From the NCBI RefSeq assembly GCF_003925875.1, contig NZ_AP019309.1, positions 1,612,001 to 1,676,000 on the forward strand: a DNA stretch of 64,000 bases. The letters run 5' to 3'. The position numbers and the translations under genes were made by a program. Below are positions 16,816 through 25,211 of the stretch, one piece after another; within the stretch, counting starts at the first letter, position 1; the number at the start of each line of letters is the position of its first letter. The notes beneath the pieces are model-generated. The model had not been told where the DNA came from and made no database searches. It saw only the letters and a program-made list of their open reading frames with translations. This DNA comes from Intestinibaculum porci. GTDB lineage: Bacteria > Bacillota_I > Bacilli_A > Erysipelotrichales > Coprobacillaceae.

Positions 16816-17978
16816 ATGAATACTTATCAATTTATTAAGAAAACATGTTTATGCTTCTTCATTTTGATTGTTGGGGGGGCTGCAGTAGTTCTCAAGTATC
16901 AAACGAAAAAAAGAAAGAGGAAAATAAAAACACGGCAATTGCAAATGTAACGACTGATCAGATTGCACAAAAAGAGTTATCTTATCATTTTGATACCGAT
17001 GCGCAATGCGATCTTGGTGACTATACAGATTATGCTTATACTAAAAATGGTTATTACCACATGAAACTTTTAAATCAAGAAAATGACAACATGACTTATC
17101 AGCTTACATTTACAGATAAAAAATCAGGGAAAACAGTACCTGTTTGTACAAAAAGTAATTGTACCCATACAAGTGCAGATTGTGATGCTAACTTTGAAGA
17201 AGGTTATGACGGAGATCATGCTTCAGCTAATAAATCTTATTATATTGGTTATGGCTACTTTCAGTACTATAAAGGTTCTCTTTACTTACCAGTAAAGAAA
17301 GGTGATTATGTTTATTTGATGAAAGTAGGTGCCGATGGTTCAACGCGTAGTAATGTGATGAAATTATGCCGCTTTTTACAGATCACTAAGAAAAAAGGAG
17401 ATGCTACGGAAACGGCAAGCTTTTATCCAATGTTACAGATTCATCGTGGCTATGTATATTTCACAAACGATGAAACGGGCGGGAAAACAGCTACATTATA
17501 TCGTAAAAAGATGGGAGGAGATCAAATAGAAACAATCAAGCATTTAAAATCACATCAACCAATGATTTATCGCATTCATCCATATGGAAACTATGTCTTT
17601 TATATTGCGGGAACGATGGACTCTAAAGGTAATATGAAGTCTAATCTTTATGCCTACAATACCAAAAATAAGAAAATTTTTCTAGCAGGTAAAAATATTT
17701 CAGGTAACTATACAGTTTATAAAGGATCTATTTACTATACCAATGGTTTTAAAACGATGCGCATTTATCGTCTCTCTCTTGGCAGCTTTCAACCTACTTA
17801 TATAACTAAGACTGCTATGAAAGAAGGGGAAAGTGTTCATCTATATGGCAATGGAAAAAAAGTGGTTGTCCAATTTGTCAATAATGATGGAAACTTGGAT
17901 AAACAAATGATTTTAGAAAATACTAAAAAGGTGGCTACTTACAAAACTCCTAAAATAAAGCCTTATCAAAATTTATAA
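16816..17978 (+). pseudogene. Lipoprotein with CTH-type cysteine motif, frame broken in a G7 tract
   Basis: The ATG at 16816 has an ideal AAGGAG site (16804-16809) and encodes MNTYQFIKKTCLCFFILIVG, a lipoprotein signal sequence. At the G7 tract (16873-16879) the frame shifts away. With one more G (or two fewer) it would read I-V-G-G-C-S-S-S, a lipobox with its acylated cysteine, and continue for about 365 residues to 17978. The body has C-T-K-S-N-C-T-H-T...C-D-A, the cysteine pattern of clostridial cell-surface beta-propeller-like lipoproteins (DUF5050 type). As written the gene is off or truncated; an ATG at 16845 in the body frame lacks a ribosome site and a proper signal. It is probably the surface component of the following ABC exporter. 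Confidence 0.75.
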
Positions 17979-17979
17979 G

Positions 17980-18009
17980 AAAGGAGGATCCAGGGAGGTA
18001 TCTCCCTGG
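17980..18009 (+). other. Ribosome site and hairpin before the permease start
   Basis: AAGGAGGAT (about 17981-17989) is followed by a perfect 8-bp hairpin (CCAGGGAG / CTCCCTGG, loop GTAT, 17990-18009). The ATG at 18020 is 31 nt from the AGGAGG. If the 20-nt hairpin folds, the effective spacing becomes about 10 nt. There is no T-tail, so it is not a terminator. Confidence 0.65.
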
Positions 18010-18019
18010 TTAACTTTCT

Positions 18020-20188
18020 ATGGAACTTCGAAAACATATTGGACATCGGCGCTTTCTCTTATTAGCGGCCTTCATGATCCTTTTATCAGGTGTTCTCTTT
18101 TTTCGTGATAATCGAAATGATGCCACTATAAAAAGACAAACAAAATGGGAAAAGCAAGAAGAAACTTATCAAAAACATTACGCATCTTACATCGCTTCCA
18201 TTATCAATGAAAACAAAGCTTTAAGTGGTATCAGTATCTTTACGAAAAAGAATAGTACTGCGCAAGAAAGGAGTAAGATTGCCCGAAAGAAATATCAAGC
18301 TATGAAAGGAATCACCCTCTCTGATAGTTATGGGGAAGGTCTTGAAAAAGTACTTCGCTTTCAAAGTGTGCATGGTTTATTAATGATTGTTATGATTGTT
18401 TTAACCTTAGGTTTTCTTGATCATGATCATCAGTCTTTAGCTCTTATTGTAGCGAGCACCCCTAAAGGGAGAAGCATTTTAGCAATGAAAAGAATGGGTG
18501 TCCTCTTGATTGTGTCATTAGGTCTTCATATGATTGCTTATACGCTTTTATTAGGGGAGGGCATAGTAATGTTTGGAATGCCCCAATTTAACGTATCAGC
18601 CCAGTCTTTATCATATTTAAAAGATATGACTTTACCAATTTCACTAGGGGCATTTTATCTGCTCTATATAATGGTATCAAGCTTTTGTATGGCTTTACTT
18701 TCATTAGTATTTTGGGACTGCTTAATAGCCTTTCATACAAGATCACTCGGATTAGGATTATTTTTAGGATTATCGATTCTTGAAGTGCTCTTACAAAGTC
18801 ATCTGATTGCCCAAAGCCCGATCGCCTTTTTGAAATACAATAACATTTACTATCTACTGATGCCGATTGAAATTATGCGCTCATTTCTTACTTATACATG
18901 TTTGAAACAGATGGTTAATGGACAACACGTATTTGTGATTGTGATGCTTACAATAGCGGTTTTATTGATCATCTTCACAGTTTTAGATCATCAATATCAT
19001 CGCGTGCTTTCGCAAAGTCATACATACAAATTGAAAAAGTTAATTCAAAAAGTAACGATAAGGGTGCGTTCACGAATGTCCTTACATAAGACATTTTTCC
19101 AGGAATGCTACAAAATTGTGATCTGTGAAAGAGGATTACTCTATATCATTTGTTTTGGTATCTTATTAGTAAGTTTACAGGATACAACACCCTATTTGGC
19201 TAATGATACGATGAATACCTATCAAACGCTTTATGCCAAGTATGGCGGGGCATACGATGGACGGATTATGAAAGAGTACATTATTCCCACGCATAAGAAG
19301 TATCAAAAAAGAAAGCGAAGCTACGAGAAAATTTCTGCTTTGTATGACAAAGGGAAAGTGACTCTTGATCGTTTGAGTGGTGAAGAAACGTTACTCATTG
19401 CGGCAAAACATGAGGAAGATATCGCTTCGACGATCGAAGCACAAATAAAAGATATCCAGAAACTTTCACAAAAAGGCATTAAAGCAAACCTGATTGATCA
19501 AAAAGGATGGACGATTTTACTTTCTAAAGATGGTCATTATCCTGGTGAAGGCTACTACAGTGCTGAAGCGGAAGGGATGATCACCATCGCCTTGATGTGC
19601 TTTCTCTTAAGCAGCCTCTGGTATTACGATCGTAAAAATCGTATGAATTTGATCATTCGAACAACGCCGCAGGGACGTGATTCCCTTTATTACATGCGTC
19701 TAAAAATCATGGCCTTATTGGCGCTTTTAGCGGTGTTATCCTGCGAAGGCATGGACTTTTATGTGCTTGCGAAAACCTATCCTTTAACATCATGGAATGC
19801 CCCTGTACGCAGTTTATTATTCTTAAATGATTTACCAGTCAATATGCCGATTTGGTGTTTCTTAATTATTTTAACGCTTTTAAGAATGTTCTCGCTGTTT
19901 TCGTTATGTATGCTCATGAACTGCCTCTTTATGTTTGCTGGCGGTTTAAAAGGGGCCTTTATAAGTGTTGGTGTCTTAGTTATTCCACAAGTGCTTTCTT
20001 CCCTTGGGTTATCATTTTTTCACTATCTGTCCGCCGTGCAGCTCATCACCATCATGCGAATGGGACAGGAGTTAGGCTTTGCCTTCACAGCGCTGATTTT
20101 ATTAGTTTTATATGGCAGCGCAGCGATCGCCATTTATTTTTCAAAACAATTGTGGAACGGAAAGAAGGGAAAGATTGTATGGAGCTAA
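18020..20188 (+). CDS. ABC-2-like permease with two homologous halves
   Basis: 722 residues. Each half has one membrane span, a charged extracytoplasmic domain of about 80-130 residues, then roughly five spans. The halves match each other: first span A-A-F-M-I-L-L-S-G-V-L-F-F against I-C-F-G-I-L-L-V-S-L-Q, and S-T-P-K-G-R-S (about 150) against T-T-P-Q-G-R-D (about 550) just before a membrane segment. This looks like a fused dimer of an ABC-2 type permease. It overlaps the ATPase gene by 10 nt and should form a complete exporter with it. Substrate unknown; the upstream secreted protein and lipoprotein are candidates for cargo or partner. Start: ATG at 18020, with the hairpin-bridged ribosome site described separately. 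Confidence 0.78.
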   Translation: MELRKHIGHRRFLLLAAFMILLSGVLFFRDNRNDATIKRQTKWEKQEETYQKHYASYIASIINENKALSGISIFTKKNSTAQERSKIARKKYQAMKGITLSDSYGEGLEKVLRFQSVHGLLMIVMIVLTLGFLDHDHQSLALIVASTPKGRSILAMKRMGVLLIVSLGLHMIAYTLLLGEGIVMFGMPQFNVSAQSLSYLKDMTLPISLGAFYLLYIMVSSFCMALLSLVFWDCLIAFHTRSLGLGLFLGLSILEVLLQSHLIAQSPIAFLKYNNIYYLLMPIEIMRSFLTYTCLKQMVNGQHVFVIVMLTIAVLLIIFTVLDHQYHRVLSQSHTYKLKKLIQKVTIRVRSRMSLHKTFFQECYKIVICERGLLYIICFGILLVSLQDTTPYLANDTMNTYQTLYAKYGGAYDGRIMKEYIIPTHKKYQKRKRSYEKISALYDKGKVTLDRLSGEETLLIAAKHEEDIASTIEAQIKDIQKLSQKGIKANLIDQKGWTILLSKDGHYPGEGYYSAEAEGMITIALMCFLLSSLWYYDRKNRMNLIIRTTPQGRDSLYYMRLKIMALLALLAVLSCEGMDFYVLAKTYPLTSWNAPVRSLLFLNDLPVNMPIWCFLIILTLLRMFSLFSLCMLMNCLFMFAGGLKGAFISVGVLVIPQVLSSLGLSFFHYLSAVQLITIMRMGQELGFAFTALILLVLYGSAAIAIYFSKQLWNGKKGKIVWS

Positions 20189-21042
20189 TCATTAAGAATT
20201 TAACGAAAAAATATGGTTCATTTATCGCATTAAATCATGTCAATATGACGTTTACACCTGGTGTTTATGGGATCTTAGGCGCCAATGGCGCCGGCAAGTC
20301 CACGCTTATGAATCTGATTACTGATAATTTAAAAAGAAGCAGCGGGGAGATTCTTTACAATGGTGAGGATATTTTAAAGCAAGGCGCCCGCTATCGTAAA
20401 AAATTAGGCTATATGCCCCAGCAGCAGGGCTTTTATGAAGATTTTACAGCCTTACAGTTTCTTTATTATATCGGTGAGCTCAAAGGTTTAAATCGCGCTA
20501 TTCGTCACGATCAGGCTGAAGAACTGCTTGAACAGGTTCATCTTTATGATGTGCGCCATGAAAAACTGAAATCTTTTTCTGGCGGAATGCGTCAGCGTGT
20601 CTTATTAGCCCAGGCCTTATTAGGGAATCCGCAAATCATTATTTTAGATGAACCATCAGCCGGTCTTGATCCGCGCGAAAGGGTCCATATTCGTAATATG
20701 ATTGCCTCGTTAGGCAGACAAAAGATCGTTTTGATTTCCACGCATATCGTCTCCGATGTCGAATGCATCGCTGATTCCATTATCTTAATGAAGCAAGGGC
20801 AGGTCATTGCCCAGGATACACCTGAAGCACTTATTCATTCCATTACGCATCATGTCGAAGAATTTCCCTGCACAAAGCGTAGCGTTTCTGCTTTGCAGAA
20901 GAAATATCCAGAAGGCATTTTAGTGCAGCGATCAGATGGCTTGCATTACCGAATTGTAACGCAGGAACCGATTACTGGTGGTCTTATGATTCCAGCGGAT
21001 CACTTAAACTTAGAAGATGTTTATATGTATTATGTGAAATGA
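20179..21042 (+). CDS. ABC transporter ATP-binding protein (exporter type)
   Basis: 288 residues. Walker A G-A-N-G-A-G-K-S-T at 34-42, Q-loop in Y-M-P-Q-Q-Q-G-F-Y, signature F-S-G-G-M-R-Q-R, Walker B I-I-I-L-D-E-P-S-A-G-L-D and the switch histidine in S-T-H-I-V-S-D. The pattern resembles ATPases paired with ABC-2 permeases of antibiotic or peptide export. The start ATG at 20179 lies 10 nt inside the permease gene, so the two are translationally coupled. The long open frame upstream (from 19,852) is an overlap artefact of the permease gene. A terminator begins within the stop codon. Confidence 0.92.
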   Translation: MELIIKNLTKKYGSFIALNHVNMTFTPGVYGILGANGAGKSTLMNLITDNLKRSSGEILYNGEDILKQGARYRKKLGYMPQQQGFYEDFTALQFLYYIGELKGLNRAIRHDQAEELLEQVHLYDVRHEKLKSFSGGMRQRVLLAQALLGNPQIIILDEPSAGLDPRERVHIRNMIASLGRQKIVLISTHIVSDVECIADSIILMKQGQVIAQDTPEALIHSITHHVEEFPCTKRSVSALQKKYPEGILVQRSDGLHYRIVTQEPITGGLMIPADHLNLEDVYMYYVK

Positions 21043-21062
21043 GGAGCAATCCTCATTTTTTA
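21040..21062 (+). terminator. Terminator of the ABC exporter operon
   Basis: TGAGGA / TCCTCA stem, GCAA loop, six Ts. The TGA stop is part of the stem. Confidence 0.9.
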
Positions 21063-21075
21063 GAATGCATTGTCA

Positions 21076-21104
21076 TTGACATAATATATCTAATTAGATA
21101 AATT
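21076..21104 (+). promoter_or_regulatory. Promoter and palindromic MarR-type operator
   Basis: TTGACA (21076-21081) with a 17-nt spacer to TAAATT. A perfect 14-bp palindrome TATCTAATTAGATA (21087-21100) covers the spacer and -10. This fits autorepression by the MarR protein encoded just downstream. Confidence 0.7.
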
Positions 21105-21127
21105 TGGATGTGAAAGAGGTGAGTGAA

Positions 21128-21556
21128 TTGAAAGATGAAATGATTCTTATAGCTCTGCACAAAATTGTGAAAGATTTAGACCATGAAACCATGCAGATTG
21201 CTGGTCACTATGGACTCTCTTTTCCACAGTTCATGGTATTAGAAGCACTGATGCATAAAGATGAAATGTGTATTGGAGACATTAAAGATACAATTTTAAG
21301 CAGCAATGGGACGATTCCGGTGATTATTCAAAACCTAGAGAAACAGGGATTACTAAAAAGACGCAAAGATCTCAATGATCGCCGGAAAAGCATGATCTCT
21401 TTAACGGCGCAAGGCCGTCAGATCATTGAAAAGATTGTTCCTGAAAATACGAATATGTATCGTGCACGTTTTCAGATCTGGTCAGAAGAAGAAAAACGTA
21501 CGCTTATTCACTTACTCAATCGCTATCGTCAATTAATAGAAACAGGAGATGAATAA
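21128..21556 (+). CDS. MarR-family transcriptional regulator
   Basis: A winged-helix regulator of about 142 residues. The helix-turn-helix region reads I-G-D-I-K-D-T-I-L-S-S-N-G-T-I-P-V-I-I-Q, and the wing contains the family signature K-R-R-K-D-L-N-D-R-R-K-S-M-I-S-L-T. The likely start is TTG at 21128, about 6 nt after AGAGGTGAG; the ATG at 21140 is too far from that site, and an upstream in-frame TTG at 21104 sits in the promoter. It heads an operon with a pirin 3 bp downstream and a TMEM175-like channel. By analogy it may respond to an oxidant or phenolic ligand, but nothing in the sequence shows the ligand. Confidence 0.9.
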   Translation: MKDEMILIALHKIVKDLDHETMQIAGHYGLSFPQFMVLEALMHKDEMCIGDIKDTILSSNGTIPVIIQNLEKQGLLKRRKDLNDRRKSMISLTAQGRQIIEKIVPENTNMYRARFQIWSEEEKRTLIHLLNRYRQLIETGDE

Positions 21557-21558
21557 AA

Positions 21559-22416
21559 ATGTTAAGACAAGTTGAAAATAAGGTCCAGGGCTTTCGCACA
21601 CAGGATGGTGCGGGCGTGAAGTTAGTGCGGGTATTAGGTAATGGCACCACTGATGCCTACGATCCCTTTTTAATGTTAGATGCATTTGATTCCACCGATC
21701 CGCAAGATTATATCAAAGGCTTTCCGATGCATCCGCATCGGGGCATTGAAACCTTTACATTCCTTTCAAAAGGGACCATTGTTCATGAAGATCATTTAGG
21801 GACAAAAGCGACCATTCATGATGGTGAAGCGCAGTGGTTAACCGCTGGATCAGGCGCTTTCCATTCAGAAATGCCTCAGGTATCAGAAAGAATGTTAGGC
21901 TTACAGCTGTGGCTCAATATGCCAGCGCAAAGCAAAATGGCGGCTGCACCATTTTATCATGGTGTGGTCAATAGTGAAATTCAGGAATTTCCTTTTGCCG
22001 GCGGGAAACTGCGTTTGTTAGCAGGTCATTATCAGGGACATAGCGGTATTCAAGGGCAGTATTTGCCATTAGATTATTATGATATTCTCTTAGATCCGCA
22101 TGGATCCATCACTTTAGAAGTACCAGGAGAAAATAAATCGGCAATGATCTTCACTTTAGAAGGTGAGGCCATCGTCAGCGGGACACATGTAAATGAAAAG
22201 ACAGCAGCAAAATTAGGAAATGGTGATCAAGTGACCATTGAAGCAGGTAATGAACCAATTGAAATCATCTTTATGTGCTCAGAGCGTTTACAGGAGCCCG
22301 TTGCATGGTATGGACCGATTGTCATGAATTCAAGAGATGAACTCTTAACAGCTTATCAGGAATTAGAAGACGGGACCTTCATCAAGCAAAACGCTGTGTA
22401 TGAAAACAAAGAATAA
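21559..22416 (+). CDS. Pirin family protein (bicupin)
   Basis: 285 residues. The pirin signature D-P-F-L-M-L-D-A-F near residue 34-42 and the metal-binding motif H-P-H-R-G-I-E-T near 55-62 are present, with further conserved H-E-D-H-L and H-S-E-M-P. Pirins are iron-binding bicupins; some act as quercetinases, others as redox-sensitive regulators. The ATG lies 2 nt after the marR stop, with GGAG in the marR tail as ribosome site. Together with the MarR gene this suggests a stress or aromatic-compound response unit. Confidence 0.92.
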   Translation: MLRQVENKVQGFRTQDGAGVKLVRVLGNGTTDAYDPFLMLDAFDSTDPQDYIKGFPMHPHRGIETFTFLSKGTIVHEDHLGTKATIHDGEAQWLTAGSGAFHSEMPQVSERMLGLQLWLNMPAQSKMAAAPFYHGVVNSEIQEFPFAGGKLRLLAGHYQGHSGIQGQYLPLDYYDILLDPHGSITLEVPGENKSAMIFTLEGEAIVSGTHVNEKTAAKLGNGDQVTIEAGNEPIEIIFMCSERLQEPVAWYGPIVMNSRDELLTAYQELEDGTFIKQNAVYENKE

Positions 22417-22431
22417 AAAGAGGTAAGGGAA

Positions 22432-22977
22432 ATGGAAAAAAATCGTATTGAAGCATTTAGCGATGGTGTTTTGGCGATCATTATCACCATCATGGTCTTA
22501 GAATTAAAACAGCCAGCTGGCGATGGAATCAGCGACTTTCTAAAACTCGGTCATGTTTTATTAGCCTATATCATCAGTTATTTCTTTATCGCCATTTACT
22601 GGGTCAATCATCATCTGATTTTTCATCAGGCCAAAAGGATCAATGTGAAAATATTGTGGTGCAATATTGCCTGGCTATTTGTCATGTCATTTATTCCTTT
22701 TGCGACAGCATGGATCGGTTCTTATCCGCAATCCTGGGCCCCTTTAACATTTTATTTTGCGGTGCTGGCTTTAGCCTGCATCACCTTTCATCTGATGTAT
22801 TATCTGATTGCCTGTGAAAATGGTCATGAGCTCTTTAAAATGGGGCCTAAAAATATAGCTAGTCTGATTATTTATAGCGGAGCTGCCATCATTGGTGGCA
22901 CATATCCACTTATAGCTTATGTTTTAGTGGCAGCGATCAGTGCCTGGTGGATTGTGCCCACAAAGAAAAAAGCATAA
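22432..22977 (+). CDS. TMEM175 / DUF1211 family membrane protein
   Basis: 181 residues, six membrane spans. It begins M-E-K-N-R-I-E-A-F-S-D-G-V-L-A-I-I-I-T-I-M-V, which contains the R-x3-F-S-D selectivity-filter helix of bacterial TMEM175 potassium channels. W-V-N-H-H-L-I-F-H also fits the family. It follows the pirin gene by 15 nt with AGAGGTAAGGG as ribosome site, so it belongs to the same operon. A strong terminator closes the unit. Confidence 0.9.
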   Translation: MEKNRIEAFSDGVLAIIITIMVLELKQPAGDGISDFLKLGHVLLAYIISYFFIAIYWVNHHLIFHQAKRINVKILWCNIAWLFVMSFIPFATAWIGSYPQSWAPLTFYFAVLALACITFHLMYYLIACENGHELFKMGPKNIASLIIYSGAAIIGGTYPLIAYVLVAAISAWWIVPTKKKA

Positions 22978-22983
22978 AAGCAT

Positions 22984-23011
22984 ACACATAACTTAGGTTA
23001 TGTGTTTTTTA
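22984..23011 (+). terminator. Terminator of the marR-pirin-TMEM175 operon
   Basis: A 9-bp stem ACACATAAC / GTTATGTGT with a TTAG loop and a T-run. Confidence 0.92.
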
Positions 23012-23056
23012 TATTGTAACATTTTACATATTTTTCATAAAAATAGTGTACTCATG

Positions 23057-23065
23057 TGATATACT
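23057..23065 (+). promoter_or_regulatory. Extended -10 promoter of the GGDEF/EAL gene
   Basis: TGATATACT (23057-23065) fits TGnTATAAT with one mismatch. AAGGGGGAG follows, then ATG at 23091. Confidence 0.5.
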
Positions 23066-23090
23066 AAATAAAGAAAAGGGGGAGATCTTT

Positions 23091-25067
23091 ATGCATGCCT
23101 TTATCACATGGCTAAACGCTTATCCATACAATAATTTTCCGGACTATACGCAAAGTTTATTATTTGCAGGACTAGTTGTCTGGATATTTTTCAGACAGGA
23201 AAAAACATCTGTCAAAGTGAAAAACTTTCTATTATCATTTTTACTTTCTTTCAATACCGCTAATATTTTTGCGGCACTGATTAATTCATTGATCAATAGT
23301 TCTTTTCCTAATAAAGGGTTAAGCAGTTTCTTTGTGGCAGACTTTGCCTTACTTCTTACGGTTATTCCTATCGGTGAACTGTTTCGCAATGTTGTAGGGA
23401 AGGGAAAAACCGTTTTTCTCTTTATCTATGCGCAGTTTTTTGTCTCTAACTGTTTAGGAATGATCATTGCATATACTGTTTTTCAGCGTTTTCTTATAAC
23501 TATTATTCTTAGTATCGCGATTCTCTTAGGTTTCCGCCAGGAAATTCGCTACATGGCTCAAGAAAAGACAATGTTAAGTACTGATCGTCGTTTTATCTTT
23601 TCAACCGTTTTCTTTATGGCTCTGATGACAGCGGAAGCGGAAATGCCGCGCATTGTTTTAGATGGCAGTAAAGATGGTGCCGTTAACAGCTTAGCTATTG
23701 GGGTTTCAATTGTCGGGATCTTTCTTACTGTTATGTACAACGTCATTATGAAGTTTAGTTTTTATAGTATCTCAACTTATGAAACCTATTTACGGGAACA
23801 TTACAATGATGTCATAACCCCCGCGAAAAACCTATCTTATTTATCAGATCATGCAGTAGAACTTGTAGAATATTATGAAAGGAAAGGGGTCCAAGCGGTT
23901 GTCTTCTATACAGATATCCAAAATTTCCGTGATATTAATATTCTTCATGGTTATGAAGCTGGCAGTCATGTTCTAAAACTGATTGCTGAAAAGCTAATGG
24001 CAGCTTTTCCTGATGGCATTATTATCCGGATGTCTTCTGATCACTTTGCCGGAATTGTTCCTTTAGACGGAGCGATTGAGCACTTCGATCAGATTCGTAA
24101 AGACGTAGAAGATCTCAGTCTGGATGAAACACTTTTATTAAACATTGGTGTTTATCAGTTAAGTCATAACTTTACCACTGATCCTAGCAAATATCTTATG
24201 CGCAGTATCGACTTAGCAGCTACAGCAATGCGCCATATTCCCCAAGGATCTAAAGAGCATATCCAAATGTTTAATGAAGATCTCGAAAAAGCAGAGAAGA
24301 TTCGTACGCATGTTTTATCATCCGTTGATCAGGCAGTGACGGAAGGCTGGCATGATGTTTATTATCAGCCATTAATTGATATAAAGAGTGGAAAACTTGC
24401 AGAATTTGAAGCTCTTTCCCGCTGGATTGATCCGATCTATGGCTTTTTGACACCAGATCAGTTTATTGTCCCCTTAGAAGATAGTCGTCTGGTTTATAAA
24501 ATGGACTTGAATGTCTTAAGATCTTTTGCAAAGGATGCACAAGTGCAGTTATCACAGGGCCAGAAAGTCTATCCTATCAGTTTCAACATCTCCCGTACTG
24601 ATTTAGAAGCCTCCATCAACATCTATGAAGAGATTGAAAAGATCGTCCATGATTATCATCTTTCAAAAGATCTCGTCCATATTGAAATCACTGAAAGTGC
24701 CTTAAATGATAGTTCAGAAAAGATGAAAGAAGCACTGCATCATTTCCATGAATTAGGTTATGAAGTCTGGATGGATGATTTTGGTTCTGGCTATTCTTCT
24801 TTAAATGTCTTAAAAGACTATCATTTTGATGTCTTAAAAATTGATATGGTTTTCCTCCGCCACTTTGACGAGCGTTCACAAACGATTATTGCATCGATTT
24901 GTGAAATGGCCAGTCATTTAGGTATCCGTACCGTCGCAGAAGGGGTGGAAACACAGCAGCAGTTTGATTTCTTAAAGAAGGTAGGCTGTACATATGCCCA
25001 AGGCTATTTGTTTAGTAAACCATTACCTTTTGATGAAACAACTATAAAAATGCAATCGCTTATGTAG
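23091..25067 (+). CDS. Membrane-bound GGDEF-EAL protein, likely c-di-GMP phosphodiesterase
   Basis: 658 residues. About seven membrane spans occupy residues 1-235. The GGDEF domain (about 240-400) is degenerate: the active-site loop reads S-S-D-H-F near 313, so cyclase activity is not expected. The EAL domain (about 415-655) keeps its key motifs: F-E-A-L-S-R-W near 437, H-I-E-I-T-E-S-A-L, D-D-F-G-S-G-Y-S-S near 561, K-I-D-M, and A-E-G-V-E-T-Q-Q near 615. It should therefore hydrolyse c-di-GMP, perhaps with the GGDEF domain as a GTP sensor. The start at 23091 has AAGGGGGAG upstream; an in-frame ATG at 23046 has no ribosome site. Single-gene unit. Confidence 0.9.
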   Translation: MHAFITWLNAYPYNNFPDYTQSLLFAGLVVWIFFRQEKTSVKVKNFLLSFLLSFNTANIFAALINSLINSSFPNKGLSSFFVADFALLLTVIPIGELFRNVVGKGKTVFLFIYAQFFVSNCLGMIIAYTVFQRFLITIILSIAILLGFRQEIRYMAQEKTMLSTDRRFIFSTVFFMALMTAEAEMPRIVLDGSKDGAVNSLAIGVSIVGIFLTVMYNVIMKFSFYSISTYETYLREHYNDVITPAKNLSYLSDHAVELVEYYERKGVQAVVFYTDIQNFRDINILHGYEAGSHVLKLIAEKLMAAFPDGIIIRMSSDHFAGIVPLDGAIEHFDQIRKDVEDLSLDETLLLNIGVYQLSHNFTTDPSKYLMRSIDLAATAMRHIPQGSKEHIQMFNEDLEKAEKIRTHVLSSVDQAVTEGWHDVYYQPLIDIKSGKLAEFEALSRWIDPIYGFLTPDQFIVPLEDSRLVYKMDLNVLRSFAKDAQVQLSQGQKVYPISFNISRTDLEASINIYEEIEKIVHDYHLSKDLVHIEITESALNDSSEKMKEALHHFHELGYEVWMDDFGSGYSSLNVLKDYHFDVLKIDMVFLRHFDERSQTIIASICEMASHLGIRTVAEGVETQQQFDFLKKVGCTYAQGYLFSKPLPFDETTIKMQSLM

Positions 25068-25094
25068 GAAGCTTTCTTTCGAAAGCTTCTTTTT
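25068..25094 (+). terminator. Terminator after GGDEF/EAL gene
   Basis: GAAGCTTTC / GAAAGCTTC stem, TTTC loop, T-run. Confidence 0.92.
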
Positions 25095-25211
25095 AAATAG
25101 AAAATACTTTATATTGCAAGTTGGATAATTCACTTTATAATGAATACAAATGAGAACTTTATAAATATGTTTTCATGAATGATTTTGGGAAATGGAATGA
25201 GGGAAAAGAAG

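Noticed and set aside
16845-17978. Lipoprotein gene starting at ATG 16845 as an intact gene
   Set aside because: No ribosome site, and the resulting N-terminus (M-F-M-L-L-H-F-D-C-W) is not a proper signal peptide, whereas the ATG at 16816 has both.
19852-20178. N-terminal extension of the ABC ATPase
   Set aside because: The extension overlaps the permease gene in another frame and is not ATPase-like; the ATPase fold begins at 20179.
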